From assembly GCF_019977195.1 (NCBI RefSeq), contig NZ_AP024643.1, positions 248,001 to 312,000 of the forward strand: a stretch of 64,000 nucleotides of DNA, in the 5' to 3' direction. The translations under genes and the position numbers were made by a program. Numbering within the stretch: the stretch's first letter is position 1; every line of letters starts with the position of its first letter. Positions 16,289 to 24,372 of this stretch are shown one piece after another. The notes beneath the pieces were generated by a model, which was not told where the DNA came from, ran no database searches, and saw nothing but the letters and a program-made list of their open reading frames with translations. This DNA comes from Arthrobacter sp. StoSoilA2 (lineage in GTDB: Bacteria > Actinomycetota > Actinomycetes > Actinomycetales > Micrococcaceae).

Positions 16289-18338
16289 CGGGAACTGCCT
16301 CGGCCTCAACCGGCTTGCGGACAGCCCAGCGCTTGAGGGCAATTACAAGGAGCGCGGTGATCACCACACCAACAGCGATCGACAGGAAGAACAACAGGAA
16401 GTTGTCGATTGCGAAGAACACGAAGATGCCACCGTGCGGAGCCTTGGACGTGACTGCGAAGGCCATGGACAGGGCACCGGTTACGGCGCCACCTACCATG
16501 CTGGCGGGGATGACGCGAAGCGGGTCAGCAGCTGCGAACGGGATGGCGCCCTCGGAGATGAAGGATGCACCCAGAAGCCAGGCGGCCTTTCCGTTCTCAC
16601 GCTCAGCCAAGGAGAACAGCTTCTTGTCCAGCACGGTAGCCAGGGCCATGGCGAGCGGCGGAACCATGCCCGCTGCCATCACTGCGGCCATGATCTGCCA
16701 CGGTGCCTGGTTTGCCACCGTTGCCGTGCCGAGGCCCGCAACAGCGAAGGAGTAGGCAACCTTGTTGACCGGACCACCAAGGTCGAAGCACATCATGAGG
16801 CCCAGGATGATGCCGAGGAGGATTGCGCCTGCGCCGGTGAGGCCCGATAGGCCGGTGTTGAGTGCCTTGGTCAGTGCCACGATCGGTGCGCCGAGGATAA
16901 GGAACATCAGGCCGGAGGCCACCAGGGAGGCAAGCAACGGAATGATGACCACAGGCATCAGGCCACGCAGCCAGCGGGGAACATCGAGCTTGCCGATCTG
17001 GAAGGCGATGTAGCCGGCCAGCAGACCACCAACAATAGCCCCGAGGAACCCTGCGCCCATGAACCCTGCCACCGCGCCAGCGACGAAGCCTGGTGCAATA
17101 CCGGGGCGGTCGGCGATGGCAAAGGCAATATAGCCTGCCAACGCCGGCACCAGGAATTGAATGGACAGGTTGCCAATCTTGAACAAGACGGCCCCGAGGT
17201 AGGCGCCGAGAGGACCCCACGCATTGTCCGGGAACTCGGTAGGCAGGTTGAAGATGCTGTTGTCGACAACGATCTTGTCCGCAAAGCCGGTGATCAAGTA
17301 TCCGCCCAAGAGGAATCCGAGTGCCATCAGCAGGCCGCCGCCCGCTACGAACGGGATCATGTACGAAACACCAGTGAGGAGTGCGCGCTTGAGCTTCTGG
17401 CCGATGTGCTCGCCCTTTTCCTCAGCAGCACGCTCGGCCTGCTCTTCGGCACCAAAGTGCGGGACGCGGCGTGCGTGCGGATCATCCGCAGCAGCCAACG
17501 CTTCCTGGACCATCCTGGTGGGTTCATCGATGCCGCGCTTGACCGGAGCGTTGATGACCGGCTTTCCGGCGAAGCGCTCCTTGCCGCGGACGTCCACGTC
17601 GACAGCGAAAATCACCGCGTCAGCAGCGGCAATGATGGCCGGATCCAGCGGCTTGGCCCCGGAGGAACCCTGCGTCTCAACCTGGAGATCCACGCCCATT
17701 TCCTGGGCAGCGGCAACGAGCGAGTCAGCAGCCATGTAGGTGTGGGCGATGCCGGTGGGGCACGCTGTAACGGCGACGATGCGCTTGGGTCCGGCAGCCG
17801 CCGTCGTGGTCGATGCGGCAGTGGCCCCAGCGGCAGCGGGTGCTGCAGCAGCTTCGGTGGCCGGAGCAGCTGCAGCTGCAGCGGGCTTGTCCGCCAAGGC
17901 CCCATCAACGAGGTCCACGATGTCCTGCTCAGTGGCTGCCGCGCGCAACGCTGCCGTGAAGTCCTTCTTGATGAGGGAGCGGGCCAGCTTGGAGAGCAAC
18001 TTCAGGTGCTCCTGGTCAGCGCCGTCCGGGGCGGCAATGAAGAAGATGAGGTCCGCCGGGCCGTCCTTGGCGCCGAAGTCCACCTTGTGGGACAGGCGGG
18101 CCATGGCAAGGGCGGGCTCGGTGACTGCGGCCGAGCGGCAGTGCGGAATCGCTATGCCGCCGGGGACGCCGGTAGCGGTTTTCTGCTCGCGGGCGAAGGC
18201 ATCGGTGAAGAGCCCTTCAACCTCGGTAGCACGGCCAGCAGCGGCGACTTTGCCGGCCAGGACGCGGATGACGTCGGCAGGGGAGTCGCCCAGGTTCTGG
18301 TCGAGGATGACCAATTGGGGTGTGATCAGCTGGGTCAC
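16272..18338 (-). CDS. fruA: Fructose-specific PTS permease EIIABC
   Basis: 688-aa fused fructose permease that imports fructose as fructose 1-phosphate. Domain order is EIIA (1-150, phosphohistidine His66 in AIPHCRS), an Ala/Pro/Thr-rich linker (about 151-183), EIIB (about 185-285, phosphocysteine Cys193 in TACPTGIAHT) and membrane EIIC (about 325-675, with GGGLLMALGFLLGGYL and related helices). The start is GTG at 18338, 2 nt after fruK, with AGAAGGA upstream; the longer frame to 18569 overlaps fruK and is rejected. Same operon as fruR and fruK. Confidence 0.95.
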   Translation of the reverse strand: MTQLITPQLVILDQNLGDSPADVIRVLAGKVAAAGRATEVEGLFTDAFAREQKTATGVPGGIAIPHCRSAAVTEPALAMARLSHKVDFGAKDGPADLIFFIAAPDGADQEHLKLLSKLARSLIKKDFTAALRAAATEQDIVDLVDGALADKPAAAAAAPATEAAAAPAAAGATAASTTTAAAGPKRIVAVTACPTGIAHTYMAADSLVAAAQEMGVDLQVETQGSSGAKPLDPAIIAAADAVIFAVDVDVRGKERFAGKPVINAPVKRGIDEPTRMVQEALAAADDPHARRVPHFGAEEQAERAAEEKGEHIGQKLKRALLTGVSYMIPFVAGGGLLMALGFLLGGYLITGFADKIVVDNSIFNLPTEFPDNAWGPLGAYLGAVLFKIGNLSIQFLVPALAGYIAFAIADRPGIAPGFVAGAVAGFMGAGFLGAIVGGLLAGYIAFQIGKLDVPRWLRGLMPVVIIPLLASLVASGLMFLILGAPIVALTKALNTGLSGLTGAGAILLGIILGLMMCFDLGGPVNKVAYSFAVAGLGTATVANQAPWQIMAAVMAAGMVPPLAMALATVLDKKLFSLAERENGKAAWLLGASFISEGAIPFAAADPLRVIPASMVGGAVTGALSMAFAVTSKAPHGGIFVFFAIDNFLLFFLSIAVGVVITALLVIALKRWAVRKPVEAEAVPVPAGV

Positions 18339-18340
18339 TG

Positions 18341-19327
18341 TTAGTCCTTCTGGAGGGCCGTGATGGTTACGGCGTTGGGGGTTGTCTGGTGGACTGCAGG
18401 GACAGTGGAGCCCGGCAGCGAAGCAGCAGCGGCACCATGTGCCACGGCCTGACGAAGGCAGTCCTGGGCGGAACCGCCTTGGATAGCAGCCAGCAAGTAG
18501 CCGGCCAGTGCAGAATCCCCGGCGCCCACCGTGCTGACGGCCTGGATGGGAGGATGCGTGGCAAGCCACGCCCCATCAGCCGTCACCAGGATTGCGCCCT
18601 TGGATCCGAGTGTTGCCAGAACGGCGCCCACACCGCTTTCGACGACGGCGGCAGCAGCTTGGGCGGCTCGTGCCGGGTCGGCTTCCAGTTCCTCGGCGGT
18701 GGAGACAATGGCGAAGCCGGCAGCGGCAGCGAGCTCTGCGAGCTCTTCGGCGTTGGGCTTGAGGAGATCGGGTTTTCCTGCGGCATCGCCTTTCAAAGCT
18801 GCCGCAAGCGGAGCCCCGGAAGAGTCGATGGCGATGCCGGGGATGGCCGATCCATCAGTGTTCGACCGGAGTCGACGAGCGATTGTGGCGTAGAAATCCG
18901 CGGGCACTCCTGGTGGGAGCGAGCCTGCGAGAACCACCCAGCTGGCGCCACGGGAGCGCTCCAGCAGCAGCCCGATCAGGGCTTCCTGCTGTTCGTCGCT
19001 CAGCTCCGGGCCGGGTTCGTTGATCTTGGTGGTGACGCCATCCGGTTCGGTGAGGGTGACGTTGCTGCGTAGCGCCTGACCGATAGGCAGGGCAGCGAAC
19101 GGCACGCCGGCGTCGTGCAGTCCGGAAAGTACCGGATCCGAGTCAGCGCCTGGAAGGACGGCAAGTGTTTCGAGGCCGGAAGCCACCAGGGCGCGGGAAA
19201 CGTTGACGCCTTTTCCGCCCGACTCCTGGTGGACGGCGACGGCACGTTGTACCTCGCCGCGGGCCAGTGGTGCCGGAAGCTCCACCGTGCGGTCCAGGCT
19301 TGGGTTGGCCGTGAGTGTGACGATCAT
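18341..19327 (-). CDS. fruK: 1-phosphofructokinase (PfkB family)
   Basis: PfkB-family sugar kinase of 328 aa that converts fructose 1-phosphate to fructose 1,6-bisphosphate. The GGKGVNVSRAL segment (38-48) and the catalytic GAGDS motif (268-272, Asp271 as base) are clear. The start overlaps the regulator's stop by 4 nt, and fruA starts 2 nt after its own stop, so the three genes form a tightly coupled operon. Tagatose 6-phosphate kinase relatives are possible, but the context with a fructose PTS makes 1-phosphofructokinase by far the best reading. Confidence 0.94.
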   Translation of the reverse strand: MIVTLTANPSLDRTVELPAPLARGEVQRAVAVHQESGGKGVNVSRALVASGLETLAVLPGADSDPVLSGLHDAGVPFAALPIGQALRSNVTLTEPDGVTTKINEPGPELSDEQQEALIGLLLERSRGASWVVLAGSLPPGVPADFYATIARRLRSNTDGSAIPGIAIDSSGAPLAAALKGDAAGKPDLLKPNAEELAELAAAAGFAIVSTAEELEADPARAAQAAAAVVESGVGAVLATLGSKGAILVTADGAWLATHPPIQAVSTVGAGDSALAGYLLAAIQGGSAQDCLRQAVAHGAAAASLPGSTVPAVHQTTPNAVTITALQKD

Positions 19328-20115
19328 GCGATCACCACGTCAACGCCGGCTTCGGCCAGGGCTGCGCTGAGTTCAGCGGAGGGTTCACTGTCTGTAATCA
19401 AAGTGTCAACATCCTTCAGGGTGGCGAACTGGACCAATGTCTCGGCGTCCAGCTTGGAAGAATCGGCCAATGCCACAACGCGGCGGGCTGACTTGACGAA
19501 GGCGGCTTTTACCGCGGCTTCTTCAGGATCGGGCGTGCTGAGCCCGAAGGTGGCGTGGATGCCGTTTGCGCCGACGAAGGCGATATCAGGACGAAGCCTG
19601 AAAGCGGCCTCCACTGTGGACTGTCCGACGGCGGCCTGGGTCAGCCCGCGTACCCGGCCACCCAGGATCTGAAGGGCGATGCCCGCTGTGGAGGAAAGCT
19701 TGCCGGCAATGGGAATGGCGTGGGTGATGACCACGAGTTCCTCGTTGCCGTTGGCTGCAGGTGTGCGCTGGGCGAGCAGGTCTGCCAGGGTCTCGGTTGT
19801 GGAGCCTGCGTCCAGCAGGATGCTGCCCGTGGTGAGTTCCGGAATCAGGGCGAGCGCGGCAGCTGCGATGCGGTGTTTCTCGGATTGGCGCTGGATGGCG
19901 CGCTCCAGGATGCTTTCCTCGCGGGTACTCAAGCGGTCCGAGGGGACAGCCCCACCATGAACGCGGCGCAGGCTCCCCGAAACTTCGAGAGCTGCGAGAT
20001 CACGGCGGATGGTTTCCGTGGTGATGCTGAAACGGTCGGCGAGGTCAGTGACGCTCACCCGTCCGCGCTCTGCGACGAGTGCGGAGATCAGTTGTTGGCG
20101 CTCTTCAGCGAACAC
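19324..20115 (-). CDS. fruR: DeoR-family regulator of the fructose operon
   Basis: 263-aa repressor. The N-terminal DeoR helix-turn-helix (about 5-55, VTDLADRFSITTETIRRDLAALE) is followed by a sugar-phosphate-binding domain with the DAGSTTETLA phosphate-binding loop. It is the first gene of the operon and overlaps fruK by 4 nt. DeoR-type fructose regulators usually respond to fructose 1-phosphate or fructose 1,6-bisphosphate. A long inverted repeat (20199-20246) over the promoter is its likely operator, implying autoregulation. Confidence 0.93.
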   Translation of the reverse strand: MFAEERQQLISALVAERGRVSVTDLADRFSITTETIRRDLAALEVSGSLRRVHGGAVPSDRLSTREESILERAIQRQSEKHRIAAAALALIPELTTGSILLDAGSTTETLADLLAQRTPAANGNEELVVITHAIPIAGKLSSTAGIALQILGGRVRGLTQAAVGQSTVEAAFRLRPDIAFVGANGIHATFGLSTPDPEEAAVKAAFVKSARRVVALADSSKLDAETLVQFATLKDVDTLITDSEPSAELSAALAEAGVDVVIA

Positions 20116-20159
20116 TTACCCTCCATTGCGGTAAAGCCATTTGTCAGTGCAGCCCATCA

Positions 20160-20175
20160 GGTGACTGCTGTCACA
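20160..20175. promoter_or_regulatory. CRP/GlxR-like site
   Basis: GGTGACTGCTGTCACA has the GTGA-N6-TCAC symmetry of CRP/GlxR-type sites. It lies between the inferred fru promoter and fruR, downstream of the expected transcription start, where it could act as a roadblock or serve another promoter. Confidence 0.45.
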
Positions 20176-20193
20176 ACGATGTGGAATTGCTTG

Positions 20194-20246
20194 ACTCTAT
20201 CTTTGTTTGTGTTGGTAAGTCAATAGAAACCAACATAAACAAAGAT
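20194..20246 (-). promoter_or_regulatory. fru operon promoter with overlapping operator
   Basis: The inverted repeat ATCTTTGTTTGTGTTGGT (20199-20216) pairs with 20229-20246 at 17 of 18 positions. On the minus strand TTGACT (20223-20218) and TAGAGT (20199-20194), 18 nt apart, form a plausible promoter that the repeat would occlude. This fits repression by the adjacent DeoR-type regulator. Confidence 0.8.
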
Positions 20247-20297
20247 CGGATGGGGGTTAGCTGTTCAGTAGGGCGTTGAGGCTGGCTGGCTTCGGGG

Positions 20298-20374
20298 CGC
20301 GCCAAAGTTCGGGCACGCCAAAGTTTCGGGCACGCGAAAGGGCATGCCACACTCCCTGTAGTGCGGCATGCCCT
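20298..20374. terminator. Short tandem repeats and hairpin between fru promoter and small genes
   Basis: Imperfect direct repeats of CGCCAAAGTTCGGGCA lie at about 20298-20338. They are followed by a hairpin with arms AGGGCATGCC (20339-20348) and GGCATGCCCT (20365-20374). It could terminate transcription of the proline-rich gene that ends at 20432. Nothing else is seen in the gap 20247-20431. Confidence 0.55.
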
Positions 20375-20431
20375 CCTTCGGGTCCTGACTGGGGGATTTG
20401 CCAGGATCCGGTCTATGGGGTTGGAAACCTC

Positions 20432-20638
20432 CTAAAGAGGCGGTTGTCCAGGCGGTTGTCCAGTATCTGGCCGCGCCGGTGGAGACGGCACTGTTGGCCC
20501 CGGCGTCGGGTCCGGGACCGGGGGAGGCCCTGGTTCCGGCAAGGGAACCGGCTCCGGTGTGGGTCCCGGTTCCCTGGTGGGATCTTTCCGGGTGGGATCC
20601 GGTCGCGAAGGGTCCGGCGGGAAGTCAGTCAAGGTCAA
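20432..20638 (-). CDS. Proline-rich small protein, coupled to upstream gene
   Basis: Proposed 68-aa protein starting at TTG (20638) that overlaps the stop codon of the preceding small gene in TTGA, a typical translational-coupling arrangement. The product is about one-third proline, with PxP units of the EPGPTPEPVPLPEPGPPP kind, ending GQPPGQPPL. It is predicted disordered. The last repeat comes from an exact 12-bp tandem duplication just before the stop (20438-20461). The composition resembles the protein at 11684-11950. No ATG is available in the right place, so the start is inferred. Confidence 0.45.
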   Translation of the reverse strand: MTLTDFPPDPSRPDPTRKDPTREPGPTPEPVPLPEPGPPPVPDPTPGPTVPSPPARPDTGQPPGQPPL

Positions 20639-20835
20639 ACGCCCCGTAGGTGCGTGGCACGCCGATGAAGTTCGCGCGCGACACTGGGCGAGTACCTGTT
20701 GATGTCCCACCCGGAGCCGGGGTAGTCGATCGGAAGATTGTCCGGGTCCGGCGGATCCGGAAGCTTGTGCTTTCTAACCGGCCTGTGATCAGTCCCGGTA
20801 ACTGGAGACTCGTCCTTCTTTGAATCGGTCTGCAT
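20635..20835 (-). CDS. Small hydrophilic hypothetical protein
   Basis: 66-aa protein with a good ribosome-binding site (AGGAAGGG) 5 nt before the ATG. It is charged and proline-rich in the first half (KHKLPDPPDPDNLPIDYPG), with a short C-terminal helix (SPSVARELHRRATHL). There is no signal or membrane segment. Its stop overlaps the TTG start of the proline-rich gene by 4 nt. Not recognised. Confidence 0.6.
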   Translation of the reverse strand: MQTDSKKDESPVTGTDHRPVRKHKLPDPPDPDNLPIDYPGSGWDINRYSPSVARELHRRATHLRGV

Positions 20836-20902
20836 GTTTTCCCTTCCTGTTCCTCTACCTCTGTTAAAACTGGTTTCGTTGCTAGGGGCGTGATTACCGC
20901 AT

Positions 20903-21331
20903 CTAGTCCGGGATTTCCATGCGGAAGCCGCACGGGCAGCGGAGGATGCGGGTATTGATGATGACCTCGTACATGCGTAGTTGGCCCCCAGGCTTCAGGA
21001 CAAGCGGGGCCTGGATCCGCCGTAGCTCGCAACTACTGGTCCTCATGGGTTCCCCACAATGCAAGTACTGGCCCCCGAACTGCAGTACTCCCTGGGAAAC
21101 CCCGGGGCGGTTCAGAACGACAGCCACTCTTTGTACCGTGGCGGTCTGGTCGTAGGAGTAATTGCAGGCGTGGCATTCGTAGGCCACATCTACCGTGTTG
21201 GGGGAGGGAGGATAGTGCGATTGGATCGAATCCACCACCAAATGTTGGTCAGTATTGCAGCGTGTACACCATAGGGGGTCGTCTGGTTGGTGGGCTTCGT
21301 CGGGAACTCTTGACTCGGGCTGGGCCGACAT
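20903..21331 (-). CDS. Zinc-ribbon-type protein, paralogue of the one at 22601
   Basis: 142-aa cytoplasmic protein with a pattern of paired cysteines: WCTRCNTD near the N-terminus, YECHACNYSY in the middle, LHCGEPM, and a C-terminal LRCPCGFRMEIPD. The start at 21331 is set by AGAGG 7 nt upstream. The same arrangement occurs in the gene at 22601 (WCTVCNTD, YTCSECDTF, THCGEPM, LHCRCGFQMEVP), so these are paralogues, one on each side of the GAF-ANTAR gene. The cysteines most likely bind one or two zinc ions. Function unknown; a nucleic-acid or regulatory role is plausible. Confidence 0.75.
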   Translation of the reverse strand: MSAQPESRVPDEAHQPDDPLWCTRCNTDQHLVVDSIQSHYPPSPNTVDVAYECHACNYSYDQTATVQRVAVVLNRPGVSQGVLQFGGQYLHCGEPMRTSSCELRRIQAPLVLKPGGQLRMYEVIINTRILRCPCGFRMEIPD

Positions 21332-21505
21332 GGGATTTACCTCTGCATTGTTAATGCGGGGTGCCCGTCTGCATGAGCTGTAAAGCCTGTCCGCCAATGC
21401 GGACTCTAGCTAGATTGTGCACATAGGTGCACGGCAGATGCAAGGATTCTGGAGCTTGTTCTTCCGGGAGTGACGAGTTGGCTCCGGACGATCGTAAACT
21501 GAATC

Positions 21506-22300
21506 ATGGACGAAATGCACGTTGATTTTGCGGTGCCGGACGATGTCCCAGCGCCGCCGGATACTGTCCCATCGCTTGACGATGTTTCGGTGCCTGAACA
21601 ACTTCAGGACTTGGTGATCGACAGCGATGATGTAGCGGGATTCCTGCATGATCTTGCCGTCTTCTCCGCGGCCTCCGTTTCCGAAGCCGTAGGCCTGGAC
21701 GTCCTGTGCGGCATCACTTTGAGCAGGCGACGCCGCACTGCAACCGTGGCCGGAAGTACCCATGAAGCGAGGCTGATCGATGAAGTTCAGCAAGCTTACG
21801 GCGATGGCCCCTGCCTGGAGGCCATGCGCACCCATGCCACAGTGCATGTGCCCGATACCTCCAAGGAGGAAAGGTGGTCCGAGTACTGCACTGTCATCGC
21901 GGAACGGGGGCACCTTTCGGCCCTTTGCGTCCCGCTGGAGTTGGATGAGGGGGCTACGGCAGCCCTGAACTTCTTCGCCCCGAAGGCCAATGTCTACGAC
22001 GACGAGACAATCCGGAATTGTGAGTTGTACGCCAGCCAGGCCGAGCGTTCATTGAGGTTGGCCGTGAGGATCGGCGTCAAGCAGCAGCATGCCGAGGATC
22101 TTCAGGCGGCAATGCAGTCCAGGACAGTGATCGACTTGGCCTGCGGCATCATTATGGGCCAAAACCGCTGTAGCCAGGATGAGGCCTTCAGGATCCTCAC
22201 CAAGGCTTCCAACGGTCGCAACCAAAAACTCAGGGACGTGGCTGAGCAGCTCATCAAGGCTGTGGCCGCCGAAGCTCCCGTAGCGCACTTTGAGCCCTAA
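21506..22300 (+). CDS. GAF and ANTAR domain regulator
   Basis: 264-aa predicted RNA-binding antiterminator. The N-terminal 40 residues are acidic; the GAF sensor domain spans about 45-185 (DGPCLEAMRTHATVHVPD segment). The C-terminal ANTAR domain (about 195-255, QSRTVIDLACGIIMGQNRCSQDEAFRIL) would bind paired hairpins in target transcripts. GAF-ANTAR proteins are abundant in actinobacteria and respond to small ligands or redox state. There is no ribosome-binding site before the ATG; TAAACT ends 5 nt upstream, so a leaderless transcript is possible. It is divergent from one zinc-ribbon gene and 300 nt upstream of the other. Confidence 0.92.
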   Translation: MDEMHVDFAVPDDVPAPPDTVPSLDDVSVPEQLQDLVIDSDDVAGFLHDLAVFSAASVSEAVGLDVLCGITLSRRRRTATVAGSTHEARLIDEVQQAYGDGPCLEAMRTHATVHVPDTSKEERWSEYCTVIAERGHLSALCVPLELDEGATAALNFFAPKANVYDDETIRNCELYASQAERSLRLAVRIGVKQQHAEDLQAAMQSRTVIDLACGIIMGQNRCSQDEAFRILTKASNGRNQKLRDVAEQLIKAVAAEAPVAHFEP

Positions 22301-22600
22301 GGGCTGTCGCTGGAGTTTTCATCCCACCGTTAGGACCTGTGACGGACCTTGCACACTTGTGACGCCCGCCACTGATGAACTACATTCATAGGTGGGTTAA
22401 GCAGATAGCCCTTGGAGACTCATGACCTGAAGCCATCCAAGATGGTCCAAGAACTGCACCTTAAGCTGTGGCCACAATCGGCCGGCTCGCCGCGTGCATC
22501 CATGCAGGCCTCCTCGAGGAGCAATCAGCTTCTCCCGACGCGATTCAATATGTTGTCGGAACCCACCTCGCGGTGGATACGTGCATAAAGGAGAATGGCA

Positions 22601-23059
22601 ATGACGCTTGGATCCCCTATTCCCGCCCCTAAACCCATGGTTGGGGCGAAACCCGCAACTTTTGACACCGCCACACGGCCTTGGTGCACTGTTTGCAATA
22701 CTGATTCGTACATTTTTGTTGAGACCGTCGTAGAAGCAGAACCAAACCAGTCCGAAATCGTTGAAGTCAGCTATACCTGCAGTGAGTGCGATACGTTTTA
22801 CGCCCACCCCGTGCCCCTGGTTGAACTAGTACCGGAGATCCAAGCCGAATTCCTGTCTACGTCCGCATCCGGCCTGTGGTTCAGCTGCACGCATTGCGGC
22901 GAGCCCATGACGTTGGGACGCCCCTCGGAGAGCATCATCGAGCCACCCCGTAGCACCGACGACCCGGACGGCCCGAGCCTGTTCGAGGTCTATCTGCAAA
23001 CGCAGGTGCTCCATTGCCGCTGCGGTTTCCAGATGGAGGTTCCGCGCCACGTGGGATAA
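22601..23059 (+). CDS. Zinc-ribbon-type protein, paralogue of the one at 20903
   Basis: 152-aa protein sharing the four-block cysteine pattern of the gene at 20903-21331: WCTVCNTD, YTCSECDTF, THCGEPM and a C-terminal LHCRCGFQMEVP. The start is placed at the ATG at 22601, because AGGAG ends 7 nt before it; the ATG at 22595 would be only 1 nt from that site. The middle is acidic and variable. It is probably a metal-binding protein of unknown role. It is followed 38 nt later by the YbdK-type ligase gene. The 300-nt gap upstream (22301-22600) shows no gene on either strand. Confidence 0.75.
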   Translation: MTLGSPIPAPKPMVGAKPATFDTATRPWCTVCNTDSYIFVETVVEAEPNQSEIVEVSYTCSECDTFYAHPVPLVELVPEIQAEFLSTSASGLWFSCTHCGEPMTLGRPSESIIEPPRSTDDPDGPSLFEVYLQTQVLHCRCGFQMEVPRHVG

Positions 23060-23097
23060 CCACGGCATCTAATTTCGTTACTGCGGGGAGGGTAGCT

Positions 23098-24243
23098 ATG
23101 CGTACGTTTGGCGTCGAGGAAGAGTTGCTGATCGCAGATCCCGTTGACGGGATGCCGCTTCCGCTTGCTGCCGGCATTCTGGACATAGCTGCCCAACCCC
23201 ACATGAACGCGGCAACTTATCCGGAAGCCGGGGATTCCCTCAAGTCCGAGTTCAAACAGGAACAGATCGAGGTGAATTCCCGGCCTTGCCGGACAGCAGC
23301 GGAGCTTCGCGACGAGATCCGCCTTGGCCGGGCATTGGCCGACTCGGCTGCGCGGACCTTGGGCGCCAGGGTGGCAGCCTTGGCCACACCCCCCGAATTC
23401 CATGCGACGCCCACCCTGGGCAATCAACGCTACGCAACCATGGGCACCGAGTTCGGCCTTATTTCGCGCGAGCAGCTAACCTGCGGATTCCACGTCCACG
23501 TGGCGATCGAATCGCCGGATGAAGGCGTGGGCGTCCTGGACAGGATGCGCCAATGGCTGCCTGTGCTCCTTGCATTGAGTGCCAATTCTCCGTTTTGGAT
23601 GGGCTCCGACACAGGCTTTGCCAGTTACCGGACCCAAATTTGGAACAGGTGGCCCACGGCCGGGCCAATGGATGTCTTCGGTTCGGCAGAAGGCTACCGC
23701 GGGGTGCTCGCGAACCTCCTGGGCACAGGCGTCCCCTTGGACGAGGGCATGATCTACTTCGATGCCCGCCTTTCCAGAGGCCATCCCACTGTTGAACTCC
23801 GGATCGCCGACGTCTGCCTGTACGCCGAGGACGCACTCACCATCGCGGTGATTGCCCGGGCTTTGGTGGAGACTGCGGCGACACAATGGCGGAAGGGGGA
23901 GCCGCCGTCGGACGCTTTGACCAGCCTGTTGCGCATGGCCAACTGGCGGTCCAGCCGCTTTGGCATCAACGATCAACTGATCCACCCGACGGACCACCGG
24001 CCCTATCCTGCTGCGGATGTAGCGGGGGCCTTGTTGAGGCACGTCCGCGGGGCGCTGACTAAAACCGGGGACCTGGCCCTAGCACGGTCCGGCGTGGCGA
24101 AGATCCTGCGCCGCGGCACGGGTGAACGTCTTCAACGTCAGGCTTACAACCGGCGGCTCAGGCTCTCCGATGTCGTTTCCGCCGCCATCGCCTCGACGCA
24201 CGAGTACGGCGAACGCTCAAGCGCTGGCCTGTTGAGCCACTGA
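23098..24243 (+). CDS. YbdK-type carboxylate-amine ligase (GCS2 family)
   Basis: 381-aa glutamate-cysteine-ligase-like enzyme. The N-terminal RTFGVEEELLIAD is the GCS2 ATP/metal-binding signature, and LTCGFHVHVAIESP and VELRIADVCL complete the active site. The start is at 23098, preceded by GGGGAGGG. Enzymes of this YbdK group have weak gamma-glutamylcysteine synthetase activity in vitro, but the physiological product is generally unknown; actinobacteria make mycothiol rather than glutathione. It may be expressed with the zinc-ribbon gene upstream (38-nt gap). Confidence 0.88.
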   Translation: MRTFGVEEELLIADPVDGMPLPLAAGILDIAAQPHMNAATYPEAGDSLKSEFKQEQIEVNSRPCRTAAELRDEIRLGRALADSAARTLGARVAALATPPEFHATPTLGNQRYATMGTEFGLISREQLTCGFHVHVAIESPDEGVGVLDRMRQWLPVLLALSANSPFWMGSDTGFASYRTQIWNRWPTAGPMDVFGSAEGYRGVLANLLGTGVPLDEGMIYFDARLSRGHPTVELRIADVCLYAEDALTIAVIARALVETAATQWRKGEPPSDALTSLLRMANWRSSRFGINDQLIHPTDHRPYPAADVAGALLRHVRGALTKTGDLALARSGVAKILRRGTGERLQRQAYNRRLRLSDVVSAAIASTHEYGERSSAGLLSH

Positions 24244-24309
24244 TTGGTGGCTGCGGAACCGGGAAAAGCACCCCACATTCCGCGGAAAGTACGAAGACCT
24301 GCGGAAAGC

Positions 24310-24354
24310 ACGACGGCGGCAGGCCCGGTAAGTGCGCCGGGTACCCGCCGTCGT
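24310..24354. terminator. Two-step hairpin between convergent genes
   Basis: Outer stem ACGACGGCGG/CCGCCGTCGT and inner stem CCCGG/CCGGG. It lies between the GCS2-type gene and the convergent VOC gene and probably terminates both, although it lacks a strong T run. Confidence 0.65.
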
Positions 24355-24372
24355 CGTACTGATACTGGGGCG

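Noticed and set aside
17157..18344. 395-aa open frame on the plus strand opposite fruA
   Set aside because: Antisense shadow, Gly/Ser/Arg-rich, no start signal.
18339..18569. N-terminal extension of fruA into fruK
   Set aside because: The extension overlaps the end of fruK; GTG at 18338 with a ribosome-binding site gives the canonical EIIA start.
20298..20340. Possible CRISPR-like array of 16-17 nt repeats
   Set aside because: Only two to three imperfect direct copies without unique spacers and no cas genes nearby.
22301..22600. Possible minus-strand gene (frame 22397-22807)
   Set aside because: It runs antisense into the zinc-ribbon gene, has Cys/Arg/Gly-rich random composition and no start signal.
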